From: an uncultured Eubacteriales bacterium
GTDB taxonomy: Bacteria > Bacillota > Clostridia > Oscillospirales > Acutalibacteraceae
DNA: 64,000 bases
Direction of reading: 5' to 3'
Assembly: GCA_934692675.1 (NCBI GenBank)
Contig: CAKUUD010000003.1
Coordinates: forward strand, 124,001 to 188,000
A program made the translations under genes and the position numbers. Positions 17,737 through 27,687 of the stretch are shown one piece after another (the stretch's first letter is position 1; every line of letters starts with the position of its first letter). The notes beneath the pieces were generated by a model. The model was not told the origin of the DNA and ran no database searches. It worked only from the letters and a program-made list of their open reading frames with translations.

Positions 17737-19219
17737 AAAAACCGTTTTGCTAGCAATATTAGACGGATTCGGAAAAGGTAAAAAAGATTCTTCCGATGCG
17801 ATTTATAACGCCAATACCCCTAATTTAGATTCAGTATTTAAAAATAATCCTTTGACATACCTTGACGCGTCAGGGCTTGCTGTGGGGTTACCTGAAAATC
17901 AAATGGGAAACTCTGAAGTTGGGCACATGAACATGGGCGCCGGTAGAGTTGTATATCAAGATTTAACTTATATAAATAAATGCATCGAGGATGGTTCTTT
18001 CTTTGAAAATCCCGAACTTCTGCGCATTTTAAGTCATGTCGAATCTGGAGGTTTAAATTTGCATTTGATGGGGCTTTTGTCCGATGGCGGTGTTCATAGC
18101 CATATAAATCATCTTTTTGCAATTTTAAAATTATCTCAAAAATACAAAATAAAAAAAATATATATTCATGCTTGGCTTGACGGCAGAGACACCTCTCCGA
18201 AGTCTGCACTTAAATATATTAAATCCCTTCGAAACTATATAATTAGTTTTGATAATGTAGAATTGGCAACTGTTTCCGGCAGATACTACGCCATGGACAG
18301 AGATAAAAATTTTGACAGAACTCAATTGGCTTATGATGCCATAGTAAATTCTATTGGACAAAAAATCAGTAAAAATTTAGAAAATACTATAACTGAAAAC
18401 TATGAAAATAACATAACGGATGAGTTTATTAAACCTATTATCTGTCCAAATTATCCCGGTATGAAACCCGGTGACACCGCGATTTGCTTTAATTATCGAC
18501 CTGATAGAGCCAGGCAAATAACCCGAGTGATTGCCGACAAAAATTTATTTGAGTATGTTTGTCTTACAGAGTATGACGCTTCTATTAAAAATGTTTCGGT
18601 GATATTTAATCCAAGAAAAATAATAAATACGTTAAGTGAACACCTGTCTAAAAATAAATTTAAGCAATTAAAAATTGCCGAAACTGAAAAATATGCCCAC
18701 GTGACTTTCTTTTTTAATTCAGGCGTTGAAGCTCCCTACGAAAATGAAGATAGGATTATTATTGATTCTCCCAAGGTTGCTACATACGATTTGCAGCCCG
18801 AAATGAGTGCAAAAAAAATAACAGAAAAAGTAATTGAAAAAATTAAATCGGAAAAATATAATCTTATAGTTCTAAATTACGCAAATCCTGATATGGTGGG
18901 TCATACCGGTAATTTTAACGCTACCGTAAAAGCAATTGAAACCGTGGATGAATGCGTTAAAAAATTACTTTTAGAAATGGAAAAAATTAATGGGATTACA
19001 ATCATAACAGCTGACCACGGCAACGCTGAAAAAATGATTGACGAGTTCGGAAATCCTTGTACTTCACACACAACAAATCAAGTTCCATTTGCACTTGTTG
19101 GTTATCCTTGTACTTTAAAAAATACGGGTGCGCTTTGCGATATAGCTCCCACTATTTTAGAAATTATAAACATAAAAAAGCCCCGCGAAATGACGGGGCA
19201 AAGTCTAATAGAAATTTAG
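17729..19219 (+). CDS. gpmI: Phosphoglycerate mutase, cofactor-independent
   Basis: 496 residues from ATG 17729 (AAAGGTG upstream), overlapping the tpiA stop. Alkaline-phosphatase superfamily enzyme with two metal ions: metal-binding LAILDGFGKG near the start, the phosphoserine in MGNSEVGHMNMG (about residue 62), and TADHGNAEKM near the C-terminus. It converts 3-phosphoglycerate to 2-phosphoglycerate. The last codons contain a terminator for the convergent gene. Confidence 0.97.
   Translation: MSKKTVLLAILDGFGKGKKDSSDAIYNANTPNLDSVFKNNPLTYLDASGLAVGLPENQMGNSEVGHMNMGAGRVVYQDLTYINKCIEDGSFFENPELLRILSHVESGGLNLHLMGLLSDGGVHSHINHLFAILKLSQKYKIKKIYIHAWLDGRDTSPKSALKYIKSLRNYIISFDNVELATVSGRYYAMDRDKNFDRTQLAYDAIVNSIGQKISKNLENTITENYENNITDEFIKPIICPNYPGMKPGDTAICFNYRPDRARQITRVIADKNLFEYVCLTEYDASIKNVSVIFNPRKIINTLSEHLSKNKFKQLKIAETEKYAHVTFFFNSGVEAPYENEDRIIIDSPKVATYDLQPEMSAKKITEKVIEKIKSEKYNLIVLNYANPDMVGHTGNFNATVKAIETVDECVKKLLLEMEKINGITIITADHGNAEKMIDEFGNPCTSHTTNQVPFALVGYPCTLKNTGALCDIAPTILEIINIKKPREMTGQSLIEI
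19175..19200 (-). terminator. Minus-strand terminator embedded in the gpmI coding sequence
   Basis: Read on the minus strand: GCCCCG, 8-nt loop, CGGGGC (19199-19194 and 19185-19180), then TTTTTTATG. It can end the 84-residue minus-strand gene about 20 bases after its stop while being translated codons of gpmI on the other strand. Confidence 0.7.
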
Positions 19220-19470
19220 TCGATAATTTCTTCGGCTGTTTCTTTTACTTCTTCGGTATTTTCTGCGTCACGAAATTCTCCGGAAGCTTTTTCAAGGAAT
19301 GTCATGGAATTTCCGTATTTTTCATGAAGAGATTGTATAGTACTTCCTTTCAAACATTCTTTGATGTTTTCTAAGTCTAAATTTTTAAGTTCCGCATTGC
19401 TATTTTTAATTATTCCAGCGGCTCTTTCCAAAAATTCGTTTTCATTTTCCTTTTTGCAAATCATTCCCAT
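19216..19470 (-). CDS. Small acidic protein, unrecognised
   Basis: 84 residues, charged and probably all helical, with no signal peptide (starts MGMICKKENENEFLERAAG, ends EEVKETAEEIID). A second ATG two codons in is an alternative start; AAAAGGG lies 11 bases before the first. The gene is convergent with gpmI, overlapping it by 4 bases, and its terminator lies within gpmI. No known family recognised. The neighbour upstream on the same strand is spoVT, about 100 bases away. Confidence 0.6.
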   Translation of the reverse strand: MGMICKKENENEFLERAAGIIKNSNAELKNLDLENIKECLKGSTIQSLHEKYGNSMTFLEKASGEFRDAENTEEVKETAEEIID

Positions 19471-19567
19471 ACATCAATCATCCCTTTTCTATATTATTTC
19501 ACTATAGAACAATTATACAATATTTATATATAAAGTCAATTGTATTTTGCCAAAATGTTGTTTTTGA

Positions 19568-20110
19568 CTAATCTTCAAAAGACTTACCTAGGAGCTCGCT
19601 GCCGGTTTTAATTGTGTTCTCAACTTCTTTTGTTGCAGACATGGTTGTTCCGTTTTTTAGTGCAATAAGGCTCCCCAGAGCATCTCCCTGAGAGTTTATT
19701 ACGAAAATAAATGCGGCTTCATAGTCGATGCCTTCGACGGGCAACACTTTAGAAGTGGGATTTTTGCATATTGAAAAATTTTTCCTTTCTTGTATTAAAT
19801 TTTCGCAAGATGTCGAGATTCTTCTACCCAAAAATTCTTTTTTAGGTACCCCAGCCACAGCGACAACCTGTTCTTTATCGGAAATTAAAATCGGAAATCC
19901 CGAATTTTTGGAAATTATAGATGCATATTCTTCCGCCACCGAAGAAAGTTCAGCTATAGCGGAATATTTTTTGAATATTATTTTTCCGGCATTATCAGTG
20001 TATATTTCCAGAGGGTCGCTTTCACGTATTCTTAGTGTTCTCCTTATTTCTTTTGGGATAACAATTCTTCCCAGTTCATCGATTCTTCTTACTATTCCTG
20101 TTGCTTTCAT
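19568..20110 (-). CDS. spoVT: Stage V sporulation transcription factor SpoVT
   Basis: 180 residues from ATG 20110 with AAAGGAGGA 8 bases upstream. The N-terminal AbrB-type swapped-hairpin DNA-binding domain (MKATGIVRRIDELGRIVIPK, EIRRTLRI) is followed by a GAF-like domain (residues 55-180, with ILISDKEQVVAVAGV). SpoVT tunes sigma-G-dependent genes in the forespore. Length matches the Bacillus protein. Confidence 0.95.
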   Translation of the reverse strand: MKATGIVRRIDELGRIVIPKEIRRTLRIRESDPLEIYTDNAGKIIFKKYSAIAELSSVAEEYASIISKNSGFPILISDKEQVVAVAGVPKKEFLGRRISTSCENLIQERKNFSICKNPTSKVLPVEGIDYEAAFIFVINSQGDALGSLIALKNGTTMSATKEVENTIKTGSELLGKSFED

Positions 20111-20162
20111 TTTATCTTCCTCCTTTGAATTTAACCATTTATTAGACAAGAGATGACCTTTT

Positions 20163-20192
20163 TATTGTGCAATAAAATTTACAAAATATACA
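20163..20192 (-). promoter_or_regulatory. Possible sigma-G promoter of spoVT
   Basis: Minus strand TGTATA (20192-20187), 17 bases, CACAATA (20169-20163), close to the forespore consensus (TGAATA, CATAATA). spoVT is sigma-G dependent in B. subtilis. Motif call only. Confidence 0.4.
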
Positions 20193-20261
20193 TTTATTTT
20201 CTTAAAAAACTGTATACTTTTGAGGATGGATCTGAAAAATTTATTTTAGTAATATTATTTA

Positions 20262-20290
20262 TTGATATCAAGTAAAAATTTATATATAAT
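20262..20290 (+). promoter_or_regulatory. Sigma-A-type promoter of the ferredoxin gene
   Basis: TTGATA (20262-20267), 17 bases, TATAAT (20285-20290), 35 bases before the start codon. Confidence 0.7.
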
Positions 20291-20324
20291 ATAATTATAG
20301 TTTTTCGTTGAAAGGAATGAGATA

Positions 20325-20522
20325 ATGATAGCTAAAGTCGATAAAGATTCTTGCATCGGATGTGGAATGTGCATCGATATTTGTCCCGAAGCATTTCAGT
20401 ATGATGACGAATATAAATCAGAATGCGTTATGGAAACTATTCCGGAAGAATTAAAAGAAAAAGTCGCAGAAGCAATAGACGTTTGCCCTGTAGAAGCTAT
20501 TGCTGAAGATAATTCTTTATAA
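20325..20522 (+). CDS. Ferredoxin, single [4Fe-4S] cluster
   Basis: 65 residues. CIGCGMC (Cys10, 13, 16) and the later VCPVEAI Cys supply the four ligands of one cluster. The extra cysteines (in DICPEAF and SECVMET) match the pair that forms a disulfide in the single-cluster Thermotoga-type ferredoxins. It is a low-potential electron carrier in the cytoplasm. Monocistronic, with its own promoter and terminator; RBS AAAGGAATG. Confidence 0.93.
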   Translation: MIAKVDKDSCIGCGMCIDICPEAFQYDDEYKSECVMETIPEELKEKVAEAIDVCPVEAIAEDNSL

Positions 20523-20537
20523 CTTAATAAGTTATGT

Positions 20538-20570
20538 GGTACTCGTAAAAATTACGGGTGCCCATTTTTT
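20538..20570 (+). terminator. Terminator after the ferredoxin gene
   Basis: An 11-bp stem (GGTACTCGTAA with TTACGGGTGCC, two G-T pairs) and a 3-base loop, followed by TTTTTT. Confidence 0.85.
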
Positions 20571-20644
20571 ATGGATTTAGAAAGAAATAAATATTTAATT
20601 TCAATCATATAATTACACAGCATATAAAACGGAGGAATCGTGTT

Positions 20645-21667
20645 GTGTTTATTATAAGAGTAAAAAAGCAAGCAATTTTAATTTTTGGAATTTTTTTAGT
20701 TCTTGGCTTTTCTTCGATATTATTTTTATCCCGGGAAATATGTAATGCAGAGGAAAATAAAAATTTTATAAAATACGCTGAGTTTAATCCCACATATGAA
20801 GCCTTGAACAAAGCCATGAAAGAAGATATCAAATCGCATGATAAAGATATAAAAATAAATTGGATAGAAGTTTTGGCGTGCCTTGGTTCAAAATATGGGG
20901 GAGATTTTAAGCGTTACAAAGAATCCGATATGGACGAAATCCTTAAAAAATTAAAAAGCGGAAAACCAATGTCAGAAATAACTTCCGGTATGAAAAATTA
21001 TAATTATTATTATCAGGTCTACGAAGCTGTTTTGAAGGAATTTTTGGGAACATATAAAATTAAAAAAAATCCGTCAAATGGTGAGGAAGAATGGCAAGAA
21101 ATATATGGATTAAAAGCTTTTTCGCCTATCGCAAAAACATTTCCGTTTTCTCATTTTGATGATTTTGGCGCCTCACGTTCATATGGATTCTCCAGACCTC
21201 ATCTAGGGCACGATATGATGTCTGCTACCGGTACCCCTGTAGTGGCTGTTGAATCTGGTACGGTAGAAATCATGGGTTGGAATCAATACGGAGGATGGAG
21301 AATCGGTATTCGAAGCTTTGATAAAAAAAGATATTATTATTACGCTCACCTTCGCCAAAATAAACCATATAGTTCCAATTTAAAAGAAGGTGCTGTGGTG
21401 AAAGCCGGTGATGTAATCGGTTACGTAGGAAGAACAGGGTACAGCACCAAGGAAAACGTCAATAATATCAACGAGAGCCACCTGCATTGGGGCATGGAAC
21501 TTATTTTTGATGAGTCTCAGAAGGAATGCGATAATGAAATTTGGATTAATTTATATGCGATTACCAAATTGTTGGAACAAAATAAATGTAGCGTAATGAG
21601 AAATACCGAATCACGAGAATTTTCTCGGGAGTGCGATTTTTGGGAAGCTAACCTAGAAAATAAATAA
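20645..21667 (+). CDS. Secreted M23-family metallopeptidase
   Basis: 340 residues from GTG 20645 (GGAGG 9 bases upstream). An N-terminal signal anchor (hydrophobic residues 10-30) precedes a helical region and a LytM/M23 domain at about 170-310. The zinc motifs are seen: HLGHDMM (HxxxD), the YYYAHL strand and HLHWGM (HxH). It should cut peptide cross-bridges in peptidoglycan outside the membrane. SpoIIQ-like engulfment proteins share this architecture, but nothing here proves that role. Confidence 0.85.
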   Translation: MFIIRVKKQAILIFGIFLVLGFSSILFLSREICNAEENKNFIKYAEFNPTYEALNKAMKEDIKSHDKDIKINWIEVLACLGSKYGGDFKRYKESDMDEILKKLKSGKPMSEITSGMKNYNYYYQVYEAVLKEFLGTYKIKKNPSNGEEEWQEIYGLKAFSPIAKTFPFSHFDDFGASRSYGFSRPHLGHDMMSATGTPVVAVESGTVEIMGWNQYGGWRIGIRSFDKKRYYYYAHLRQNKPYSSNLKEGAVVKAGDVIGYVGRTGYSTKENVNNINESHLHWGMELIFDESQKECDNEIWINLYAITKLLEQNKCSVMRNTESREFSRECDFWEANLENK

Positions 21668-21674
21668 AAAATAA

Positions 21675-21707
21675 CCTCTTCTGATATATTTCAGAAGAGG
21701 AATTTTT
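21675..21707. terminator. Terminator between M23 gene and convergent gene
   Basis: Perfect 10-bp stem CCTCTTCTGA / TCAGAAGAGG with loop TATATT, then AATTTTTAT on plus and TTATTTTTTATTT on minus. Confidence 0.85.
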
Positions 21708-21716
21708 ATATATCCA

Positions 21717-22127
21717 TTAAACAAATTTGTCTATAAGATAAGAACTTATTTTCTCCAGTAATTTGGAAGTTTCTCCTACACCCACAGCAATTGCGGCATG
21801 CTTGGAAGCGTCTTTAATGTCTAGTTTTCCGCCTTTGCTTGATATTGCAAGTGAAAAGTAAATTATAGATGACAGAATTGGAATGACCGCGTCTTTGGCT
21901 TTTTCTATTTTTCCTAACGTGTGTTTTAAATCCCGGCTGTGTATTTTTTTATTTAATTTTTGAAAATCAAGTTCATTTTTATTATACATGGCAGCCTGCT
22001 CCGGAAAATCTCTACGAATTCCTTGGCCATATACTGCGCTGGCACCTATGGGCATGGTGATGGCTGAAATGATAAGGGCAGAAATCGAAAAATAAGCAAG
22101 AAATCTTTTTATGCCAATCTTTTTCAT
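21717..22127 (-). CDS. Small secreted or membrane protein, unrecognised
   Basis: 136 residues from ATG 22127 (GAAGGGA 10 bases upstream), which puts a typical signal peptide first: MKKIGIKR, a hydrophobic core and cleavage after IGASA. The mature part is short and has a second hydrophobic stretch (DAVIPILSSIIYFSLAIS). No family recognised. It shares the signal-peptide style of the large unknown secreted proteins at 10329-15562. Confidence 0.65.
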   Translation of the reverse strand: MKKIGIKRFLAYFSISALIISAITMPIGASAVYGQGIRRDFPEQAAMYNKNELDFQKLNKKIHSRDLKHTLGKIEKAKDAVIPILSSIIYFSLAISSKGGKLDIKDASKHAAIAVGVGETSKLLEKISSYLIDKFV

Positions 22128-22261
22128 AATATTAAGTTCCCTTCTATTATCTAAGTAGATTATTAACTTATTTTTAACATTTTTTAAGCGTAAAGTCAAT
22201 AATAAAATTGAAAAATTATATCTATTTTTAAAATTTTCAAATTTTTTATTACGGCATCTCT

Positions 22262-25200
22262 TTAAAAAAATGACATTTGATTACTTTTCGGCAGAGAACT
22301 TAACACGCCTGCATTTTCCAAAGTCTCTATGACTGCTTTGGTCACTCGTGATCTCATTTGCACGTCGTCGATTGAAAGATATTCTCCTTCTTTTCTTGAT
22401 TCTTGTAAATTCTGTGCTGCGGATTCTCCAACGCCCGCCAAAGAACTGAAAGGAAGCCTTATTTTTCCGTCCTCTACAACGTATTTGTATGCATCAGATT
22501 TATATAAATCCACCGGCAAAACTTCGATTCCTCGAGCAAGCATTTCGTTTACTATTTGAAGGGTTGAATAAGCCGCATTTTCTTTTGCGCTTGCTTCTTT
22601 ACCCTTAGAAAGAATTTCCGCCATTTTTCTTTTTACCGCCTCGTGGCCTTTCATTACGGTCAATCCGTCAAAATCTTCTCCTCGTACCGTAAAATAAGCT
22701 GCATAATACTCTTTCGGATAATATACTTTATACCATCCGAGTCTTAGAGTGGAAATCATATATGCCGCCGCATGAGCTTTTGGGAACATGTATTTGATTT
22801 TCATGCATGAGTCTATGTACCACTGAGGTATGTTGTGTTCTTTCAAAGTTTGCAAGTGTTCGGGAGTTAAAAGCTTTGTTGCTTTTCCTTTTCGAACAAT
22901 TTCCATTATTTTGAACGCGGTCTTAGGCTCGACCCCTTTGTGCATCAAATACACCATTATGTCGTCACGAGTTCCGATAACTTCAGATATGGTGCATATA
23001 CCTTTTTGAATCAACTCATGAGCATTCCCATGCCAAACGTCTGTTCCGTGTGACAACCCCGATATTTGGAGCAAATCCGAAAACGTTTTCGGTTTGCATT
23101 CCACTAGCATTTGCCTTACAAATCCGGTTCCTACTTCGGGGAGTGAGAACGTACCGGTTTCGGAATCGATATCTTTCGGACTGATTCCCAGCTCTTTTGT
23201 AGAAGTAAATAAAGACATAACTTTTTGGTCGCTCATAGATACGTCGGTTACTTTCACTCCGGTGTAATCTTCCAGATACTTGTAAATCGACGGAACATCG
23301 TGCCCGAGTTCATCGAGTTTGCATATGGTATCATGGATAGCATGGAAGTCAAAATGTGTGGTTATATTGTCTGAGTTTTGGTCATTAGCTGGGCGTTGAA
23401 CAGGGCAAAAATCGTATATTTCTTTTCCTTGTGGAACAACGACCATTCCGCCGGGGTGTTGTCCTGTTGTTCGTTTTACCCCGGTGCAGCCTTCTGCCAG
23501 TCGAATGGTTTCTGCTTTATTCAAATTTATTCCGCGTTCTTCGGCGTATTTTTTCGTGAATCCTATCCCGGTTTTTGTCGCGATTGTGCCGATTGTTCCA
23601 GCTTTGAAAACGTTATCTTTTCCGAATAGCGTTTCGGTATATCTATGAGCATCATTTTGGTATTCTCCCGAGAAATTTAAGTCTATATCCGGTGTCTTAT
23701 CTCCGTCAAATCCCAAAAAGGTTTCAAAAGGTATATCATGTCCGTCTTGCTTTAATGTTTCTCCGCAATTTGGGCATTCTTTTTGTGGTAAATCAAATCC
23801 CGAACCATAACTTCCGTCGGTTATGAATTCACTGTATTGGCATTTGGGGCACAAATAATGAGGAACCAATGGATTAACCTCCGAAATACCCGACATCGTC
23901 GCAACAAATGATGAACCTACAGAACCTCTGGATCCAACCAGATAGCCGTGTTTTTCAGAGTCTGCAACTAGTTTTTGAGCTATCATATAAAGAACCGAAA
24001 ATCCGTGTTTGGTTATTGAATGAAGTTCTTTTTCCAGTCGTTTTTTTACAATTTCAGGTAGGGGATCGCCGTATATTTTTTTTGCTCTTTTCCATGTTAT
24101 ATCGACGAGTTCTTCCTCTGCACCCGGGATGAAAGGTGGGTATACTCCGGGCGGAATTGGCAAAATATCGTCAACACTATCTGCAATTTTGTTGGTGTTT
24201 TCTACAACTACTTCAAAAGCTTTTTCTTTTCCCAGGTACGAAAATTCCAAGAGCATTTCAGCAGTGGTTTTTAGGTAAAGAGGAGCTTGATTGTCGGCAT
24301 CCGCATATCCTTGCCCTGCCATTAAAATTTTTCTATACTCGGAGTCTTCAGGGTTTAAGAAATGAACGTCACCTGTAGCTACCACTGGTATATGTAGTGT
24401 TTCGCCCAGTTTCACTACAGTTTTGTTGAATTCTTGAATTTGAGTGATGGAATTTGCAATTCCTTCTCTGAGCATGAATTCATTGTTGCCGAGGGGCTGA
24501 ATTTCAAGGTAATCATAAAATTTGGCTATCTCGAGCAAATCTTCCCACGGACGTCCACCGGTTATTGCGCGGAATAATTCTCCGGATTCACACGCACTTC
24601 CTATTATCAATCCCTCACGATGCTTTATCAATTGGCTTTTGGGAATCCTTGGCTTTTTGTAAAAATATTTAAGATGCGCCATTGAAATTAATTTGTATAA
24701 ATTCTTGAGCCCTGTTTGATTTTTGACTAATATGCTCATGTGGTGCGAAATGGCTTTCTTTGCGTCATTTCCCGCTAAAGAAGTGTTTATTTCTTGGAGT
24801 GTGGATATATTTTTATTTTTTGAAGCTATTTTTAAAAGCTCAATCAAAATATATGCCAGCGCTCGGGCGTCATCCGAAGCCCTGTGATGATTAAATTCAG
24901 GTATTTTTAAAAACTTAGCTACGGTATCCAATTTGTGATTTTTTATGCTCATGATAAGCGCCCTGCTCATAGGAACAGTATCTACATATGTAAAAGAAAA
25001 ATCTATTCCTAATCTTTTAGTGGCGGCTTTTATGAAGGAAACATCGAAATTAGCGTTATGAGCCACAAGAACAGGAGAATCTTTGCAGAAGTCTATGAAA
25101 TTTTTAATTGCAATATCTTCCGTGGGTGCGCCTTTAACCATGTCGGATGTAATCCCGGTTACTTCTGTTATTCTTTCAGGCACAGGAATTTTTGGGTCTA

Positions 25201-26584
25201 CAAATGTGCAGAATTCATCTTGTATCACGTTGTTTTTAACTCTTACCGCACCTATTTCTATTATCTTGTCGCTTTTAGCGTTAAATCCCGTGGTTTCAAG
25301 GTCAAAGCATATGTATTCGTCATCGAAATTCCTGTTGTCATCTCCGGTAACAATAGGGAGCATATCATTTACAAAATACGCTTCCACTCCATATATCATT
25401 TTAAAATTGCCGCCGTCTTTGTTTATAGCTTTTACGGTGTTCATTGCCTCGGGATATGCCTGAGCTACACCGTGGTCGGTTATCGCCACAGCAGCGTGAC
25501 CCCATTCATTGGCTTTTTCAATTAATTTTGCAGCCGGTGTCATTCCGTCCATAGCGGACATATTCGTGTGAAGGTGCAGCTCTACTCTTTTTTTCGGAGC
25601 ATTGTCAACTATTTTGTATTTTGAAATTGTATTTATATTTTTCGGACGCATAACGATATCTCTTTCGTATTTATCGTCGCAAATTTCGCCATATACGAGA
25701 ATCGTTTGACCTTTTTTTAATTTTTCAAGATATGCGGATTTATTTTTGTTTTCTATAATTTTTAATATCAAAGACCCCGTATAATCGGTTATATAGACAG
25801 TATAAATTACTTTGCTCCCATCCCTGGTTTCGTGAGAGTCGGTCGAAAAAATATCTCCCCACACGCAAACATTTCCGGCATCGATACTTATTTCACGTAT
25901 AGATATCGGTTCTTTTTTTATGATGTTTCCGTACAGAAGTTTCGAAGAGCCAGGAATTATTTTTGGGAGCAGATTATCTTTATCCCTTACTTCTATGAAC
26001 GCATCTTTATTGATTTTTTCGGGCTCTTGTTTTTTTTCGGTTGGCTTTTTTGGAGGGGGTGGCGGCGCGGCAACAGTGGGCTCAGAGGTTTTTTTGTCTA
26101 TGTTATCTTTTTTAATTTCTTTTTCAATAAAAATTACATTTACCGGCGCTGATATATGCTGCGAAATAAAAACGCTTAATTTTTTATTCATATTTTTTTG
26201 CATTAGAAAATCTTTTCCGCCGTGATATAAGTATACTTTTATATCTTCGTTTTCTTTTGTGGCTTCAAAATCTTTGAACACTCTTTTTAGGGTAGGGGAT
26301 GAGAGCGCAAATTCTTGAATTATATTTTTAAAATTTTTTTCATTTTCAACTTTAGAAACAGAGGGAATTATTATTACTTCTTTTAAATTTAAATCGGATT
26401 GAAGTAATAATTTTTTTGCTTCTGATAATTCTTTTTCAGGTACATCCTCTGAAAAATTTAAATTTATTTTAATCCTGCGATTTTTTTTATCTACATTCAA
26501 AGACTCTATGTCTGCCTTAGCCATAGAGTCTCCAAAAGACGAAATGTCTATATAATCTTCAAAAAAATTTACAAATTTTTTCAA
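22262..26584 (-). CDS. polC: DNA polymerase III alpha subunit, PolC type
   Basis: 1440 residues, normal length for Gram-positive PolC. Order of parts: N-terminal domain; OB fold (about 215-330); PHP domain starting with ELHLHTNMSAMDG (about 336) and interrupted by the DEDD proofreading exonuclease (FDLETTGF, about 425); palm with the catalytic DIDLNFSGEYQ (about 968); helix-hairpin-helix near the end (LAGVGESAAQNL). TTG start at 26584 with AAGGAAG. Residues 155-200 hold a Pro/Lys-rich linker. It is the main replicase of the chromosome and the last gene of the operon. Confidence 0.97.
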   Translation of the reverse strand: MKKFVNFFEDYIDISSFGDSMAKADIESLNVDKKNRRIKINLNFSEDVPEKELSEAKKLLLQSDLNLKEVIIIPSVSKVENEKNFKNIIQEFALSSPTLKRVFKDFEATKENEDIKVYLYHGGKDFLMQKNMNKKLSVFISQHISAPVNVIFIEKEIKKDNIDKKTSEPTVAAPPPPPKKPTEKKQEPEKINKDAFIEVRDKDNLLPKIIPGSSKLLYGNIIKKEPISIREISIDAGNVCVWGDIFSTDSHETRDGSKVIYTVYITDYTGSLILKIIENKNKSAYLEKLKKGQTILVYGEICDDKYERDIVMRPKNINTISKYKIVDNAPKKRVELHLHTNMSAMDGMTPAAKLIEKANEWGHAAVAITDHGVAQAYPEAMNTVKAINKDGGNFKMIYGVEAYFVNDMLPIVTGDDNRNFDDEYICFDLETTGFNAKSDKIIEIGAVRVKNNVIQDEFCTFVDPKIPVPERITEVTGITSDMVKGAPTEDIAIKNFIDFCKDSPVLVAHNANFDVSFIKAATKRLGIDFSFTYVDTVPMSRALIMSIKNHKLDTVAKFLKIPEFNHHRASDDARALAYILIELLKIASKNKNISTLQEINTSLAGNDAKKAISHHMSILVKNQTGLKNLYKLISMAHLKYFYKKPRIPKSQLIKHREGLIIGSACESGELFRAITGGRPWEDLLEIAKFYDYLEIQPLGNNEFMLREGIANSITQIQEFNKTVVKLGETLHIPVVATGDVHFLNPEDSEYRKILMAGQGYADADNQAPLYLKTTAEMLLEFSYLGKEKAFEVVVENTNKIADSVDDILPIPPGVYPPFIPGAEEELVDITWKRAKKIYGDPLPEIVKKRLEKELHSITKHGFSVLYMIAQKLVADSEKHGYLVGSRGSVGSSFVATMSGISEVNPLVPHYLCPKCQYSEFITDGSYGSGFDLPQKECPNCGETLKQDGHDIPFETFLGFDGDKTPDIDLNFSGEYQNDAHRYTETLFGKDNVFKAGTIGTIATKTGIGFTKKYAEERGINLNKAETIRLAEGCTGVKRTTGQHPGGMVVVPQGKEIYDFCPVQRPANDQNSDNITTHFDFHAIHDTICKLDELGHDVPSIYKYLEDYTGVKVTDVSMSDQKVMSLFTSTKELGISPKDIDSETGTFSLPEVGTGFVRQMLVECKPKTFSDLLQISGLSHGTDVWHGNAHELIQKGICTISEVIGTRDDIMVYLMHKGVEPKTAFKIMEIVRKGKATKLLTPEHLQTLKEHNIPQWYIDSCMKIKYMFPKAHAAAYMISTLRLGWYKVYYPKEYYAAYFTVRGEDFDGLTVMKGHEAVKRKMAEILSKGKEASAKENAAYSTLQIVNEMLARGIEVLPVDLYKSDAYKYVVEDGKIRLPFSSLAGVGESAAQNLQESRKEGEYLSIDDVQMRSRVTKAVIETLENAGVLSSLPKSNQMSFF

Positions 26585-26602
26585 TTTATTTCTTCCTTAT
26601 TT

Positions 26603-27664
26603 TTATTTATTTTTTAAATCCATGGATTTTATTTCTTTTATGAGCTCCTCTACCAAATCGTTTTCTGGAACCTTTTTAATTATTTTGCCTTTTTTGAATA
26701 TTATTCCCATGCCGTCAGCTCCTGTTATGCCTATGTCAGCGTCTTTGGCTTCACCCGGTCCGTTGACAACGCAACCCATTATGGCTACTTTCAGGTCGGC
26801 GGGATAATTTTTCAGCTTATTTTCAACTTCTTCCGCAATTTTGATAAGATTTATTCTGGTTCTTCCGCAAGTTGGGCAAGAAGTGAATCTAATCCCTGAT
26901 TTCCTGAGCCCCAATGATTTCAATATTTCAAACCCGGTTTCAATTTCTTTAACAGGCGAAGCCGTCAAGGATACCCTTATCGTGTCTCCGATTCCGTCGA
27001 GCAGTAGGGAACCTATTCCTATTGAAGATTTTACAATACCAGATTTTTCGGTTCCTGATTCGGTTACTCCCAAATGCAAAGGATAGTCACATTTAGAAGC
27101 CACCAAACGGTTTGCTTCGACAGTTCTATATACGTCAGAGGCTTTTATCGAAATAATTATGTCGTTAAAATCATATTTTTCAAGTAAAGAAGCATTGTAC
27201 AAAGCGCTTTCTGCCATTGCTTCAGCGCTTGGCGAATCATATTTTTTCAGTATATGTTTTTCGATTGACCCGGAGTTCACTCCTATGCGTATCGGGATTT
27301 TATTTAAGTTGCAAGCTTTGGCTATTTCTTTGATTTTGTCTTCGCTGCCTATATTCCCGGGATTAATCCTTATCTTATCGATTCCTGCAGCTATCGCCTC
27401 GAGCGCAAGCTTGTAGTCAAAATGAATATCAGCTACAAGCGGAATATCCACTTTGCTTTTAATTTTATCAATAAGTGCAACAGCCTCCATATTCGGAATG
27501 GCTATCCTCAGTATTTCGCACCCTGCTTGTTTTAGCTCCGCAGCTTGCATGATGCTTTTTTCAATGTCGTAGGATGGAATATTAATCATAGATTGAACTG
27601 CTACAGGATTATTTCCTCCTATTTTAATTTTACCTATATTTATAGTTTTAGACAACCGCCTCAT
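26603..27664 (-). CDS. ispG: 4-hydroxy-3-methylbut-2-enyl diphosphate synthase
   Basis: 353 residues from ATG 27664 (GGAAGG 7 bases upstream). MEP-pathway enzyme that reduces methylerythritol cyclodiphosphate to HMBPP with a [4Fe-4S] cluster. The cluster cysteines are in SCPTCGRTR and GCVVNGPGE, and the start MRRLSKTINIGKIKIGG is typical. With dxr in the same operon it shows isoprenoids are made by the MEP route. Confidence 0.97.
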   Translation of the reverse strand: MRRLSKTINIGKIKIGGNNPVAVQSMINIPSYDIEKSIMQAAELKQAGCEILRIAIPNMEAVALIDKIKSKVDIPLVADIHFDYKLALEAIAAGIDKIRINPGNIGSEDKIKEIAKACNLNKIPIRIGVNSGSIEKHILKKYDSPSAEAMAESALYNASLLEKYDFNDIIISIKASDVYRTVEANRLVASKCDYPLHLGVTESGTEKSGIVKSSIGIGSLLLDGIGDTIRVSLTASPVKEIETGFEILKSLGLRKSGIRFTSCPTCGRTRINLIKIAEEVENKLKNYPADLKVAIMGCVVNGPGEAKDADIGITGADGMGIIFKKGKIIKKVPENDLVEELIKEIKSMDLKNK

Positions 27665-27687
27665 ATAAGTGCCTTCCTTTGTGTTGA

